Shown in pieces: positions 8,218 through 17,470 of a stretch of DNA of 64,000 nt. The stretch lies in the NCBI GenBank assembly GCA_905234175.1, contig CAJOGX010000002.1, positions 34,842 to 98,841 on the forward strand, in the 5' to 3' direction. How positions within the stretch are numbered: position 1 is the first letter of the stretch; each line of letters starts with the position of its first letter. The notes beneath the pieces were generated by a model. It ran no database searches. It was not told the origin of the DNA and saw only the letters and a list, made by a program, of their open reading frames with translations. The translations under genes and the position numbers were made by a program. The stretch is from an uncultured Selenomonadaceae bacterium. GTDB taxonomy: Bacteria; Bacillota; Negativicutes; Selenomonadales; Selenomonadaceae.

Positions 8218-8634
8218 TTATTTTTCAAATCTGACGGTAATATTACCACGACCAACGGCGTCCTTCAAGCCGACGGCGTTTGAAATTTTTCCGAGGCGCG
8301 TGTAGCTGTAGCCGCTCGAAAAAGTTTTGTAGAAAAGCACGACGGTATTGGAACTCCACAAAAGCAAATCGCCTTCGTGAATCGTACTGAAACGGCTGTC
8401 GTTTGAAGGGAAGCGCTCGCCAAAGCGGTAATATTTTTCGTTGCCGTTGAGCTCGGTCATGGAAATTTCCAGCGGCAGTTTCTCAAGAAATTTTTTAGCG
8501 GCGGCGTTGTCTTCCAAAACCGCGTCGAATGTTTTTCCACCAACGATAACTTTCATTTTAATTCCTCCCTGCGCAAAAACAGTTGAACTCAGCAGTAAAA
8601 TCAGCGACAAACTCAGCAGTAAAAATTTTTTCAT
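8218..8634 (-). CDS. Secreted cyclophilin-like fold protein
   Basis: A 138-residue protein. The start is ATG 8634 behind GGAGG (8 codons inside the longest frame), giving a clear signal peptide (MKKFLLLSLSLILLLSS). The mature part contains MKVIVGGKTFDAVLEDN, EISMTELNGNEKYY and VLFYKTFSSGYSYTRLG, which I recognise as the cyclophilin-like domain (Pfam Cyclophil_like group). These proteins lack the proline-isomerase active site and have no defined activity. It is the first gene of the minus-strand island, 20 nt ahead of the esterase pair. Similar proteins commonly accompany flavodoxins and YcjY-like hydrolases in gut bacteria, as here. Confidence 0.85.
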   Translation of the reverse strand: MKKFLLLSLSLILLLSSTVFAQGGIKMKVIVGGKTFDAVLEDNAAAKKFLEKLPLEISMTELNGNEKYYRFGERFPSNDSRFSTIHEGDLLLWSSNTVVLFYKTFSSGYSYTRLGKISNAVGLKDAVGRGNITVRFEK

Positions 8635-8753
8635 ATCAAACCTCCAAAATTTTTTCACGGCGGGCAGGGATTTTAATTTGGCTTATAGAATTTTCCCTGA
8701 AAGAATTAGCGGCGGCGTTTGCGAATGTCGCCTTTGTGAAAGGAGATACAATC

Positions 8754-9224
8754 GTGGACGTAAAAATAGCAAATCCATTCATCGAGGCGTTCATGTCAGT
8801 CATGCCGCTCCTGGGATGCCCGACGCCCAAGCGGCTGAAAGTTTATCTGCACGGCGCGCAAATTACCAACAGCGGCGTAGCGGTGCGTGTCAACTTCGTC
8901 AAGGGTCTTAGCGGCAGCGTCGTCTACAACATGCAGGAAGACGCCGCAAAGTTTATCGCCTCGACGATGATGATGGGAATGCCGGTCAACGAATTTGACG
9001 AACTCGCCCGAAGCGCCATTTCCGAACTGTCGAACATGCTCACGGCGAACGCTACGACCAACCTCACGAAACTCGGATATATCGCGGATATTTCCACGCC
9101 GAATCTGATGATTGACAAGGGCACGGCAATGACGCTCGGCGACAGTCAGTGCCTCGGCGTAACAATGGACGAAGGCGGCCACCTCGTCGACATCATGATT
9201 GCCGTCAAGCGCGAGAAAAAATAA
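8754..9224 (+). CDS. cheX: Chemotaxis protein CheX (CheY-P phosphatase)
   Basis: A 156-residue CheC/CheX-family protein. The start chosen is GTG 8754 with AAAGGAGA 7 nt ahead; an upstream in-frame extension is rejected because it would read through the ribosome-binding region. The signature E-x-x-N occurs as Glu91-Leu-Ser-Asn94 in RSAISELSNMLT; these residues position the attacking water on CheY-phosphate. Only one such motif is visible, as in CheX rather than CheC. CheX normally works as a dimer to end the CheY-P signal to the flagellar motor. It lies on the opposite strand to fliK/flgD and has no other che gene beside it. Confidence 0.88.
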   Translation: MDVKIANPFIEAFMSVMPLLGCPTPKRLKVYLHGAQITNSGVAVRVNFVKGLSGSVVYNMQEDAAKFIASTMMMGMPVNEFDELARSAISELSNMLTANATTNLTKLGYIADISTPNLMIDKGTAMTLGDSQCLGVTMDEGGHLVDIMIAVKREKK

Positions 9225-9227
9225 TTT

Positions 9228-9503
9228 TCATATGCCGAAAATCCTGCCGCCGAAATTATTATTTATTCCGCCCAAATTTCCGCCAACGTCGAACGCGGAA
9301 CTAATCACGCGGGTTGCCTCCTGGCTGGCGTCGACTTCGTTAGAAAGCCGAACCTGATTCGTCGCCGCACTTATCGCCGCCGCCTCCGCATTATTTTTCA
9401 CGCTGGTTTCCGGCGGCTTTTTCGGAAAATCCTCAGCGAAAAAAGTTCCTTCGTACATTTCGCCAAACGCATTTTCCCTGAAAAAATTTCTTTCACTGCT
9501 CAT
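9228..9503 (-). CDS. Hypothetical 91-residue protein next to flgD
   Basis: I do not recognise this protein. It is supported by an ideal AAGGAGG six nt ahead of its ATG, and by a terminator upstream that makes it a separate transcription unit. The N-terminal half is charged and aromatic (SSERNFFRENAFGEMYEG), the middle is an Ala/Asn/Gln-rich segment that could form a coiled helix (about residues 35-65), and the C-terminus is Gly/Asn-rich (GGNLGGINNNFGG). There is no signal peptide, membrane segment or Cys. Its place after fliK-flgD, where a hook gene is often found, makes a motility role possible but unproven. Confidence 0.6.
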   Translation of the reverse strand: MSSERNFFRENAFGEMYEGTFFAEDFPKKPPETSVKNNAEAAAISAATNQVRLSNEVDASQEATRVISSAFDVGGNLGGINNNFGGRIFGI

Positions 9504-9551
9504 GGAAATTCCTCCTTCGCTTGAGCTTTATAAAATTTTAGCACACAAAAA

Positions 9552-9583
9552 CCCCTCCCGCAAGATTTTTCCGGCGGCAGGGG
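9552..9583 (-). terminator. Terminator after fliK-flgD
   Basis: A 10-bp stem with one mismatch (CCCCTCCCGC with GCGGCAGGGG) and a T-rich tail on the minus strand (TTTTTGTG). It lies 24 nt below the flgD stop codon; the plus strand also has a short T run. Confidence 0.75.
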
Positions 9584-9606
9584 CTTTTTAAATTTATGCT
9601 TTTCGT

Positions 9607-10176
9607 TTATGCTTCAGCGATATTATTTTCGGCTGTAATTTCTTCGGCGGAAAGTTCCTCTTCAGTTCCGTCGAGCGCGTACAGGTGAGCGATATTGGCA
9701 ATGTCGACGTGGTGAACAACGCCTTCGCCGTCAACCGCAACTACGCGCGTCAGGCCTTCGGAAACGGTGACGCCGGTTATCGTGCCGCTGAAATTTTCGG
9801 TCGTGCTGATGGGGCTGCCTTCCTCGTCGGCGCTCTCCACGGTTTCAATCCAGTCGACGCCCTTGCCAATCATGCTGCTGAGCTGGCCGACCAGAACCGA
9901 CGTGTCGATATTGCTGACGACTTTGCTGACTTTTTCGAGCCCGCTGGCGACGTTGGTCATCTGTTCGAGCGACGTGAACTGCGCCATCTGAGAAATAAAC
10001 TCGCCGTTATCCTGCGGGTCGAGAGGATCCTGGTGCTGGAGCTGCGTAACCAGAAGCTGAAGGAACGCGTCCTTACCGAGTTCGTTGCTTTTTTCGGCAA
10101 CTTTCTGCGTCGCCGCGTAGGCTTCGGAATTGTACGTGACGCCGTCCACGGTTATGGTGTTGAGCGAATTTGCCAT
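9607..10176 (-). CDS. flgD: Flagellar hook assembly protein FlgD
   Basis: A 189-residue FlgD, the scaffold that caps the growing hook and guides FlgE polymerisation. The conserved N-terminal block FLQLLVTQLQHQDPLDPQDNGEF is split across residues 38-60 and is followed by QMAQFTSLEQM, the family signature. The C-terminal part is a short variable domain (about 90-165) ending in an acidic tail (EEELSAEEITAEN). AGGAGG precedes the ATG. It directly follows fliK by 12 nt, the usual fliK-flgD pairing. The terminator below means the hook gene flgE is not in this unit. Confidence 0.95.
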   Translation of the reverse strand: MANSLNTITVDGVTYNSEAYAATQKVAEKSNELGKDAFLQLLVTQLQHQDPLDPQDNGEFISQMAQFTSLEQMTNVASGLEKVSKVVSNIDTSVLVGQLSSMIGKGVDWIETVESADEEGSPISTTENFSGTITGVTVSEGLTRVVAVDGEGVVHHVDIANIAHLYALDGTEEELSAEEITAENNIAEA

Positions 10177-10188
10177 GTTGAAAACCTC

Positions 10189-12462
10189 CTAAATTTTGTA
10201 ATCGACGCCGTCCGTGGAAACCGTGCCGCCGGCGGGATTGAGCGCGTCGACTTCCTCTTCAAACGCGCTGAGATTAATTCTGCCGCCGCCGGAATTGGGC
10301 TGCTGCTGATTCTGCTGCCACGCCTGCTGCCCCTGCTCGTTCGTCAAGCCGCCGTCGCTGAGGCCGGAATAAACCTGCACGTTTTCAACTTTCAAGCCCT
10401 GCTCATTGAGTTCCTGCCGGAGCTGGACGAGAGAGTTTTCAATAATCGTGCGAACCTGAACATTGTCGCTGAAAAAGCTGGCGTTGACGGCGCCGTTCTG
10501 GCTCACGGAAATTCTGAGCGTCAGCTGACCGAGATGTTCCGGCTTGAGATTTATAACCATTTCGGTATTTTCAGCGGTACGGATAAGGCGCGCCTGCTGA
10601 ACGATTTGCGCTGGTACGTTGAAATCTTCGCGCGGAGTTTGAGCTGGAGCGTCGGGCGTCTGCACCTGCGCGAGCGGCTGCTGAACGTTATTTGTATTGT
10701 TGAGCGTGAGCACCGGCGTCGGCGAATCTGAAACCTGCGCGGCGGAATTTTCTTCGGCTGTCGGAATTTGTACCGGCTGAGTTTGAGTCTGCGGCTGAGC
10801 CGTCGGAACTTCGACTTCGACCGTGGGAACCTGCGCGACCGGCTGGAAATTCTGCGTCGGCGCTGAAACTTCGACCGGCTGAGAAATTTGCGGCGCGGAA
10901 ATTTGTACCGGCTGAGCCACTGGAATTTCTTCGCTGGAAACCTGCGCGGTCGGCTGCGTTAAAATTTGAGCGGAAGTTTGCGGCTGGGACTGCGTGAAGG
11001 TTTGCTGTTGCTGCTGTGAAAATTGCTGTTGCGTCGGCGCCTGCTGGACTGGAGTTACCGGCGTCGAGACTGGCGCTTCTTCGAGCGTGACGTTTACGCC
11101 GAGCGCCTGCGAAACTGGCTGAGCCTGCTGAGAAATTTGCGGAGGCGCGGTAACCTGAACCTGCGGCGCGGCTGAAATTTCTACTGACTGAACCTGCGCG
11201 GCGGCGGGCGTCTGAATCTGCGGCGTCGCTGGAATTTCAACTGCTGGCTGAGTTTGTACCGGCTGAATTATTTGCGTGGCGGGCGTTTGAACTTGCGGCG
11301 CGGAAATTTCTACCGGCTGAGCTGTCTGCGCGGCGGGCGTCTGAATTTGCGGCGTCGCTGAAATTTCTACCGCTGGCTGAGTTTGAACCGGCTGAATTAT
11401 CTGCGCGGCTGGCGTTTGAACTTGCGGCGCGGAAATTTCTACCGGCTGGAAAATTGTCTGCGTGAAAGTTTGCTGCTGCGGCTGGAACCGCGCGAAAATC
11501 ATTGGCGCTGGCTGAGTTTGTACCGGCGCTGGATTTTCTGCCGCTGATTGATTTTGAACTGGCTGGGCTTGCGGCTGGAGTTCAGTTTGCGGCGCGGCTA
11601 AAATTTCCGGCGCGGTTTGAACTTGTGCGGAAAAAATTTCAGCTGCCGGTTGAACCTGCGGGGCGACGCTTGCCTGAACGTCGGCGGCGCTCCAGGTTTT
11701 TCCTCCCAGCAGGTCAAGCATCGACTGCGAATTTGAATTGCCCGACTGCGGCAGTACTGTTTGCAAATTCGTGGCGGCTGGAACTTCCTCGACTTTCGGC
11801 GCCAGTAAAGTTTCCGTGTTCGACGTGAAAAAATAATTCGCGCTGACGAAAACCGGCTGTTCCGGTGCAACTTCTGCAAGTTCCGGCGCGTCAGCTTTTT
11901 CAACTGTCGGCTGAGAAAAATTTTCCGGCGCTGGCGTTTCAACTTTTGGCTGAGAAGAATTTTCCGGCGCTGGCGTTTCAACTTTTGGCTGAGAAATAAT
12001 TTCCGGCGCGGGAAGTTCAACTTTTGGCTGAGAAATAATTTCCGGCGCGGGAACTTCGACCGTCGGCTGAGAAATAATTTCCGGCGTTGGAACTTCAACT
12101 GTCGGCTGAGAAAAAATTTCCGGCGTTGGAAGTTCGGCGGTTGGTTGAGGAATAATTTTAGGAATGAGTGCTGCTTGAGCGTTGGATAAAATTTGCGGCG
12201 CGTCCTGCGCCAAATCGTTCTGTCCCTGAGGCGCTGCTGGTTGCGAATCGCTGGCGGCGGGCTGGACTGCTGCGGCGGATTGTTCCGGCTGAGCCTGCTG
12301 CTCGATTTTCGCGCTTGCCTTATCGAGTGTCGCGCTGAATTTTTCTTCGCCGGATTTCTGCGCGAGCTGTGGAGTTTTCGCTGAAGTTCGTGCGCCCGCG
12401 TCTGCGGATTTCGCCGTCGGATTTAGATTTATTTGTAACAGATTTGTGTTAGCGTTTGCCAT
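10189..12462 (-). CDS. fliK: Flagellar hook-length control protein FliK, repeat-expanded
   Basis: A 757-residue protein. The C-terminal domain (about 610-710) carries the Flg_hook signature: [15 protein letters not shown], then [23 protein letters not shown] and [11 protein letters not shown], which switches export from hook to filament subunits. The middle (about 110-600) is very long, Pro/Gln/Ala/Val-rich and built of tandem repeats: six 13-residue units around ISQPKVE-PAPE, then 43-residue units around [12 protein letters not shown]. This is the ruler region, whose length sets hook length in the molecular-ruler model, and it is longer than in most FliK proteins (about 400-600 residues total). 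GGGGAGGC lies ahead of ATG 12462. Confidence 0.92.
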   Translation of the reverse strand: MANANTNLLQINLNPTAKSADAGARTSAKTPQLAQKSGEEKFSATLDKASAKIEQQAQPEQSAAAVQPAASDSQPAAPQGQNDLAQDAPQILSNAQAALIPKIIPQPTAELPTPEIFSQPTVEVPTPEIISQPTVEVPAPEIISQPKVELPAPEIISQPKVETPAPENSSQPKVETPAPENFSQPTVEKADAPELAEVAPEQPVFVSANYFFTSNTETLLAPKVEEVPAATNLQTVLPQSGNSNSQSMLDLLGGKTWSAADVQASVAPQVQPAAEIFSAQVQTAPEILAAPQTELQPQAQPVQNQSAAENPAPVQTQPAPMIFARFQPQQQTFTQTIFQPVEISAPQVQTPAAQIIQPVQTQPAVEISATPQIQTPAAQTAQPVEISAPQVQTPATQIIQPVQTQPAVEIPATPQIQTPAAAQVQSVEISAAPQVQVTAPPQISQQAQPVSQALGVNVTLEEAPVSTPVTPVQQAPTQQQFSQQQQQTFTQSQPQTSAQILTQPTAQVSSEEIPVAQPVQISAPQISQPVEVSAPTQNFQPVAQVPTVEVEVPTAQPQTQTQPVQIPTAEENSAAQVSDSPTPVLTLNNTNNVQQPLAQVQTPDAPAQTPREDFNVPAQIVQQARLIRTAENTEMVINLKPEHLGQLTLRISVSQNGAVNASFFSDNVQVRTIIENSLVQLRQELNEQGLKVENVQVYSGLSDGGLTNEQGQQAWQQNQQQPNSGGGRINLSAFEEEVDALNPAGGTVSTDGVDYKI
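11186..11444 (-). repeat. 129-bp tandem repeat inside fliK
   Basis: The block starting with the [13 protein letters not shown] codons begins near 11444 and recurs near 11315, a period of 129 bp (43 residues). A third, degenerate copy begins near 11186. The copies are close to identical at DNA level, so unit number could change by slipped-strand or recombination events without breaking the frame. Confidence 0.8.
11902..12135 (-). repeat. 39-bp tandem repeat (six units) inside fliK
   Basis: Six consecutive 39-bp units begin at 11902, 11941, 11980, 12019, 12058 and 12097 on the given strand, each around GGCTGAGAAATAATTTCCGG. They encode 13-residue units of the type SQPKVE-PAPE-I. A seventh, more diverged unit continues to about 12174. 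Confidence 0.85.
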
Positions 12463-12522
12463 GAGCTGCCTCCCCTTTCTTAAGAATATCGAAATTTACA
12501 ACAGGGCGGTTAAATTTTTCCG

Positions 12523-12552
12523 GTGTACTAATTTTGACGAACCTGCTATAAT
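12523..12552 (+). promoter_or_regulatory. secA promoter, extended -10
   Basis: TGCTATAAT at 12544-12552 is a perfect extended -10 element, 38 nt ahead of the secA TTG start. No good -35 lies at the right distance (TTGACG is only 7 nt upstream). The block GTGTAC through CGAACCTGCTATAATA recurs almost unchanged ahead of fur (51998-52027). Confidence 0.75.
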
Positions 12553-12589
12553 AATTGCCGAAAATTTTTCTTGCGAAGGAGTGAAGAAT

Positions 12590-15121
12590 TTGTTTGGCTT
12601 TCTGAAAAGATTTCTCGGCGATAACAACGACAAAGAAATTAAGCGAATGCGCAGGATTGTCGACAAAATCAACGCGCTCGAACCGACGATGCAAAATTAC
12701 ACTGACGATAAACTGACCGGCTCCACTGAAATTTTTCGCGAACGCCTGAAAAACGGCGAGACGCTTAATGATATTTTGCCGGAAGCTTTTGCCGTGACGC
12801 GTGAGGCCTCGCGCAGGGTTCTGGGAATGCGCCACTTCGATGTTCAGCTGATTGGCGGAATTTGTCTGCACGAAGGAAAAATCGCTGAAATGAAAACCGG
12901 CGAAGGCAAAACCCTCGTGGCAACTTTACCCGTCTACCTGAACGCGCTCGAAGGCAAAGGCGTGCACGTCGTCACCGTCAACGATTACCTTGCAAAGCGC
13001 GACAGCGAATGGATGGGACAGCTTTACAGTTTCTTAGGCTTGAGCGTCGGGCTGATTATTCACGACATGGATTTTCCCGAACGAAAATATTCCTACGGCT
13101 GCGACGTGACTTTCGGCACGAACAACGAGTTCGGCTTCGACTACCTGCGCGATAACATGGTTGTCCACCAGGAACAGATGGTTCAGCGCCCGCTCCATTA
13201 CGCTATCGTCGACGAAGTTGATTCGATTCTGATTGACGAGGCTCGCACGCCGCTGATTATTTCCGGCCCTGGCGCGAAGTCAACCGACATGTATGCGATT
13301 ATGGCGCGCGTCGTCGTGGATTTAAAAGAGGGCGAAGATTACACCGTTGACGAAAAGCAGAAAACCGTTTCGCCCAAAGATGAAGTCATTCCGAAAATTG
13401 AAAAGCGGCTCGGCATTACAAATCTCTACGCGCCGGAAAATATCGAGCTCAGTCACTGCTTCACCGCCGCGCTCCGCGCCAAGGCGCTCATGAAACGCGA
13501 CCGCGATTACGTTGTCCGCGACGACGAAATTATTATCGTTGACGAATTTACCGGCAGGCTTATGACTGGGCGCCGCTATTCCGACGGTCTTCATCAGGCG
13601 ATTGAGGCTAAGGAGGGCGTGCGAATCCGCCGCGAATCTCAGACGCTCGCTACGATAACTTTCCAGAATTATTTCCGCATGTACGAAAAGCTCGCCGGAA
13701 TGACGGGCACCGCTAAGACCGAGGAAGACGAGTTTCTGAAAATTTATCACCTGCCGGTTGTCGTCGTGCCAACGAACAAGCCAGTCAAGCGTATCGACCA
13801 CCCCGACGTTATCTACAAAAACAAGCGCGCGAAATACAAAGCCGTCGGACAGTTCGTCGAGGAAATTCACGCGAAAGGGCAGCCGATTTTGATTGGTACG
13901 ACTTCTATCACGCAGTCCGAGGAACTCAGCGCGATTCTAAGAAAGCGCGGTATCCCCCACAGTGTTCTGAATGCGAAGTTCCACGAAAAGGAAGCTCAAA
14001 TCGTTGCGGACGCCGGTCAGAAAAATGCCGTTACAATCGCTACGAATATGGCGGGGCGCGGCACGGATATTAAACTTGGCGAAGGCGTTCCTGAACTCGG
14101 CGGCTTATTTATCGTCGGCACGGAGCGCCACGAATCTCGGCGCATTGATAACCAGTTACGCGGGCGCAGCGGCAGGCAGGGCGACCCAGGCGAGTCAAGA
14201 TTTTTCCTGTCGCTCGAAGATGATTTGATGAGACTTTTCGCGTCTGATAACGTCGCCAAAATCATGGACAAGCTCGGCATGGAGGAGGACGAGCCGATTG
14301 AACATTCGCTGATTACCAAATCGATTGAGCACGCGCAGAAAAAAGTTGAGGCGCGCAACTTCGACATTCGCAAGCACGTTCTCGAATACGATGACGTTAT
14401 GAATCAGCAGCGCGAAGTTATCTACGGCGAACGCAAAAAAATTCTCAACGGCGACAACCTGCGCGAAAATATCGTCGGCATGGTCAACCACATTATCAAG
14501 GCGGAACTGAATCAGTACGCCAACGAAAAACTTTACCCCGAAGAATGGCAGCTCGACGAACTCATTAAGGACGCCGAAAAAATTTACGCCGCGCCTGGTC
14601 AGCTCCAGCTTTCCGAACTTGAAAAACTCAGCCGCGACGAACTTAAGGAACTGCTCGAAAAAGTTGCCGCTGATAATTACAAACAGCGCGAGGAAACTTT
14701 TGGCGAAGAAACCATGCGCGAACTCGAACGCGTCATAATGCTCCGCGTCGTCGATAACAAGTGGATGGAGCACCTCGACCATATGGACATGTTGCGCGAA
14801 GGAATAAATTTGCGCGCCTACGGTCAGCGTAATCCGCTCGTCGAATACAAAATCGAAGCGCTCACCATGTTTGAGGAAATGGAAGCCGCTATCCAGGATC
14901 AAATCGCTGGGCTGATTTACCACGTGGCAATCGTTTCGCAGGAAGAACAGAAAGTTCAGGACCGCCTGCAGACCGCGCAGGCCTCTCACGGCGGCGAAAC
15001 CAGTCCCGCTGAATCTCAGAAGACGCCCAAAACTGCTGACGGTAAAAAAGTCGGCAGAAACGACCCATGCCCCTGCGGCTCCGGCAAAAAATATAAAAAC
15101 TGCTGCGGCCGCGACAAATAA
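12590..15121 (+). CDS. secA: Preprotein translocase ATPase SecA
   Basis: An 843-residue SecA, the motor that drives unfolded preproteins through SecYEG. The start is TTG 12590 with AAGGAG ahead, giving [13 protein letters not shown]; the frame upstream of it contains the promoter. Seen: Walker A GEGKT (104-108), [19 protein letters not shown] (DEAD-motor motif II), [15 protein letters not shown] and [13 protein letters not shown] of motor domain 2, and the C-terminal zinc motif [13 protein letters not shown] that binds SecB and lipids. Length is normal. It heads a probable operon with prfB 18 nt downstream. Divergent from fliK across 127 bp. Confidence 0.98.
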   Translation: MFGFLKRFLGDNNDKEIKRMRRIVDKINALEPTMQNYTDDKLTGSTEIFRERLKNGETLNDILPEAFAVTREASRRVLGMRHFDVQLIGGICLHEGKIAEMKTGEGKTLVATLPVYLNALEGKGVHVVTVNDYLAKRDSEWMGQLYSFLGLSVGLIIHDMDFPERKYSYGCDVTFGTNNEFGFDYLRDNMVVHQEQMVQRPLHYAIVDEVDSILIDEARTPLIISGPGAKSTDMYAIMARVVVDLKEGEDYTVDEKQKTVSPKDEVIPKIEKRLGITNLYAPENIELSHCFTAALRAKALMKRDRDYVVRDDEIIIVDEFTGRLMTGRRYSDGLHQAIEAKEGVRIRRESQTLATITFQNYFRMYEKLAGMTGTAKTEEDEFLKIYHLPVVVVPTNKPVKRIDHPDVIYKNKRAKYKAVGQFVEEIHAKGQPILIGTTSITQSEELSAILRKRGIPHSVLNAKFHEKEAQIVADAGQKNAVTIATNMAGRGTDIKLGEGVPELGGLFIVGTERHESRRIDNQLRGRSGRQGDPGESRFFLSLEDDLMRLFASDNVAKIMDKLGMEEDEPIEHSLITKSIEHAQKKVEARNFDIRKHVLEYDDVMNQQREVIYGERKKILNGDNLRENIVGMVNHIIKAELNQYANEKLYPEEWQLDELIKDAEKIYAAPGQLQLSELEKLSRDELKELLEKVAADNYKQREETFGEETMRELERVIMLRVVDNKWMEHLDHMDMLREGINLRAYGQRNPLVEYKIEALTMFEEMEAAIQDQIAGLIYHVAIVSQEEQKVQDRLQTAQASHGGETSPAESQKTPKTADGKKVGRNDPCPCGSGKKYKNCCGRDK

Positions 15122-15139
15122 TTTTTAGGAAGTGATTAA

Positions 15140-16247
15140 ATGCTTGAAGACAAAAAAGTTGAACTGACGGCGCTGCGCGAAAAGCTGAACGAAATGGGGG
15201 ATTCACTTTGACATCGCGCGCAAGGAAGAAAAAATCGCCGAACTCGAATACAAAATGGGCGAGCCGACTTTCTGGGACAATCCCGAAACCGCTCAAGCCA
15301 TCACGCAAGAACTCAACGGAATAAAATCCGGCGTCGACACCTACAAAAATCTCGTGGCGAAGTACGACGACGCGCAAACCCTTCTGGAACTCGCGCTGGA
15401 GGAAGACGATTCTTCGCAGGAAGCTGACATCGCCGCCGAAATTTCCGCTATCAAAGACGGTCTGGAAAATCTGCGGCTGGAAATTCTGCTCAGCGAACCC
15501 TACGACGCCAACAACGCAATTCTGACTTTGCACGCAGGCGCTGGCGGCACCGAGGCGCAGGACTGGACGCAAATGCTTTTGAGAATGTACGTGCGCTGGG
15601 CTGAACGCCACGGCTTTACCGTAGAGACCGCCGACATTCTCCCTGGCGACGAGGCCGGCGTCAAATCCGTCACGCTCTTTATCAAAGGGCACAACGCCTA
15701 CGGTTTTCTGAAATCCGAAAAGGGTATTCATCGCCTCGTCAGAATTTCGCCGTTCGATTCAAACGCGCGCCGCCACACGTCTTTTTCCGCCTGCGACATC
15801 ATGCCCGAAATCGACGACGCCGTTGAAGTCGATATAAACATGGCGGACGTTCGCGTCGACACCTACCGCGCGTCCGGCGCCGGCGGCCAGCACATCAACA
15901 AAACTTCCTCCGCCGTCCGCATGACGCACATTCCAACCGGAATTGTCGTCCAGTGCCAGAACGAACGCTCGCAGATTCAAAACCGTGAGCAGTGCCTCAG
16001 AATGCTCCGCGCGAAACTTTTTGAACTCGAACTCGAAAAAAAGGAAGCCGAAATTGCTAAGCTCGAAGGCGACCGCATGAAAATCGAATGGGGCAGCCAG
16101 ATTCGCTCGTACGTTTTTCAGCCCTACACGCTCGTCAAGGATTTGCGCACCGGCGAGGAAACCGGCAACGTTCAGGCGGTTATGGACGGCGAACTCGATA
16201 ATTTTATTCGCGCGTTCCTCGCTATGAAAGCCAACGTCGCCGTTTAA
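15140..16247 (+). CDS. prfB: Peptide chain release factor 2, programmed +1 frameshift
   Basis: RF2 of 368 residues, read in two frames. The short frame begins at ATG 15140 (AGGAAGTG ahead) and ends after 23 codons at TGA 15209-15211; a +1 shift at CTT-TGA-C joins it to the frame running to 16247. RF2 recognises UGA and UAA, so the internal UGA is autoregulatory. Seen: the stop-recognition SPF tripeptide (RISPFDSNARRHTS) and the catalytic GGQ (248-250) in GAGGQHINKTSSA. A length near 368 is normal for RF2. It lies between secA and a cupin gene, probably in one transcript. Confidence 0.97.
15194..15212 (+). promoter_or_regulatory. RF2 programmed frameshift site
   Basis: An internal Shine-Dalgarno-like GGGGG (15196-15200) is followed after a short spacer by CTT TGA C (15206-15212). 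This is the conserved arrangement that pauses the ribosome at UGA when RF2 is scarce and moves it +1 onto the main frame. Confidence 0.95.
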
Positions 16248-16262
16248 TCGGAGGGAAATTTT

Positions 16263-16760
16263 TTGCTTGAAAATGTAAATTCGCGCGTCGAAAATTTGAA
16301 GAAAACTTACGCGCTGGCAACGCACGTCGAAGGCGGCAGTTTTTCAAAAGTTTACGCGTCGCCCTTCGCGCAGAGCGGCAGGAAAACCACCGGCAGTATT
16401 TATTTTCTGCTGAGCGGCGCCGAAGTTTCGCACTTCCATCAGATTGACTGCGACGAACTCTGGTACTACCACGAAGGCGGCGGCCTGAAAATTTACGTGA
16501 TAAAAGGCGGCGCGCTCGAAACTTTTCTGCTCGGTAAAAATCTTGAGCAGGGTCAGCGCGCTATGGTTTTAATTCCGGCTGGCGCAATTTTCGCGGCGGA
16601 AAATCTCGACAGGGACAGCTACACTTTCGTTTCCTGCGCGACTACGCCAGAGTTCAGCTACGACGGCTTCAAACTGATTTCGCGCGACGAACTCCAGAAA
16701 ATTTATCCGCAGGCGCCGGAAAAAATTCTGCGTCTCGCTTACTCGGAGGATTTAACATGA
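16263..16760 (+). CDS. Cupin domain protein (DUF985 family)
   Basis: A 165-residue single-domain cupin. The start is TTG 16263 with GGAGGGA 7 nt ahead. Characteristic DUF985 phrases are visible: ATHVEGGSFSKVYAS, TGSIYFLLSGAEVSHFHQID, DELWYYHEGG and the late ENLDRDSYTFVSCATTPEFSYDGF. The paired His of SHFHQ and the Glu/His of DELWYYH would line the cupin barrel. The family is widespread with no firmly assigned reaction. It lies 15 nt after prfB and overlaps the next gene by 4 nt (ATGA), so it is co-translated with the DUF2993 gene. Confidence 0.87.
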   Translation: MLENVNSRVENLKKTYALATHVEGGSFSKVYASPFAQSGRKTTGSIYFLLSGAEVSHFHQIDCDELWYYHEGGGLKIYVIKGGALETFLLGKNLEQGQRAMVLIPAGAIFAAENLDRDSYTFVSCATTPEFSYDGFKLISRDELQKIYPQAPEKILRLAYSEDLT

Positions 16761-17467
16761 AAAAATTTCTAGCGCTGATTGTAATTCTGCTGGCGATTCT
16801 GCTGGCGCTGCTTAATTTCGTACTGCCAGGCACCGTCGCCCAGATTTTCGAAGAACAAATCGTCAACGCAACCGCTGCGCAGGATGTCGACGTGATTTTG
16901 AGTTCAAACCCCAACGCTAAAGTTGCGCTCGGCGAAATCGAAAAAGTTCACGCGACCGCCAGCAACGCTACCCTCGGCGAAATGAATTTCAAAAACCTCG
17001 CGCTCGACGGCGAAAAAGTCAGCATTAACGTTACCGAACTGCTTATCCCCAGCAAAAATCTCACCGCCAACGAGCGTATGCACAAAGTCCTTAAGCACGC
17101 CGACAAAATCGAACTGCGCGGCACCGTCACCGAAGACGAGCTCAGAAATTTTATCGCGTCGAAGGAAAGCAAGCTCGAAAGCCCGACCGTCAAAATTTAC
17201 CACGACGAAGTTAAGGCGAGCGCCCGCACGAAATTTCTCGGCAGGAACGTTGACCTTGACGTTGCCGGAATTTTTACGGTGAACAACGGCGATGTTTTGT
17301 TTCACATGACTCGCCTCGACAGCAACGCGATTTTGCGCCGCGTAAATCTTGACGTGCTGCTGGGCGACGTGAAAATTCTTGACAGCTCGATTCTGCCGCT
17401 CGGTCTGAGGTTTGATGCCGTGGAAATGCGCGACGGCGAAGTTGTCGTGACGGCGGTGCGTAGGTAA
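16757..17467 (+). CDS. DUF2993 (LmeA-like) lipid-binding domain protein
   Basis: A 236-residue protein with an N-terminal signal anchor (MKKFLALIVILLAILLALLN) and an extracytoplasmic domain resembling DUF2993. That family has the TULIP/BPI-like fold and includes mycobacterial LmeA, which binds phospholipid during lipomannan synthesis. Alternating beta-strand patterns such as GEMNFKNLALDGEKVSINVTEL and VNNGDVLFHMTRLDSNAI fit the fold. The ATG overlaps the cupin stop. It precedes the DUF5693 and csaB genes, so a role in moving lipid or envelope-glycan intermediates in the periplasm is a reasonable but unproven inference. Confidence 0.75.
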   Translation: MKKFLALIVILLAILLALLNFVLPGTVAQIFEEQIVNATAAQDVDVILSSNPNAKVALGEIEKVHATASNATLGEMNFKNLALDGEKVSINVTELLIPSKNLTANERMHKVLKHADKIELRGTVTEDELRNFIASKESKLESPTVKIYHDEVKASARTKFLGRNVDLDVAGIFTVNNGDVLFHMTRLDSNAILRRVNLDVLLGDVKILDSSILPLGLRFDAVEMRDGEVVVTAVRR

Positions 17468-17470
17468 GCC

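Noticed and set aside
11902..12135. Regular 39-bp repeats considered as a CRISPR array
   Set aside because: There are no unique spacers; the repeats are contiguous, in frame and encode the FliK Pro/Glu region.
12534..12539. TTGACG as the secA -35 element
   Set aside because: It lies only 7 nt from the -10; the extended -10 TG motif explains the promoter better.
14195..14989. A 264-codon minus-strand frame inside secA
   Set aside because: Antisense shadow of secA; Phe/Val-rich composition is the mirror of Glu/Lys/Asn codons, and secA is complete.
15209..15211. In-frame TGA in prfB considered as a pseudogene
   Set aside because: The surrounding GGGGG and CTTTGAC form the known RF2 programmed frameshift site.
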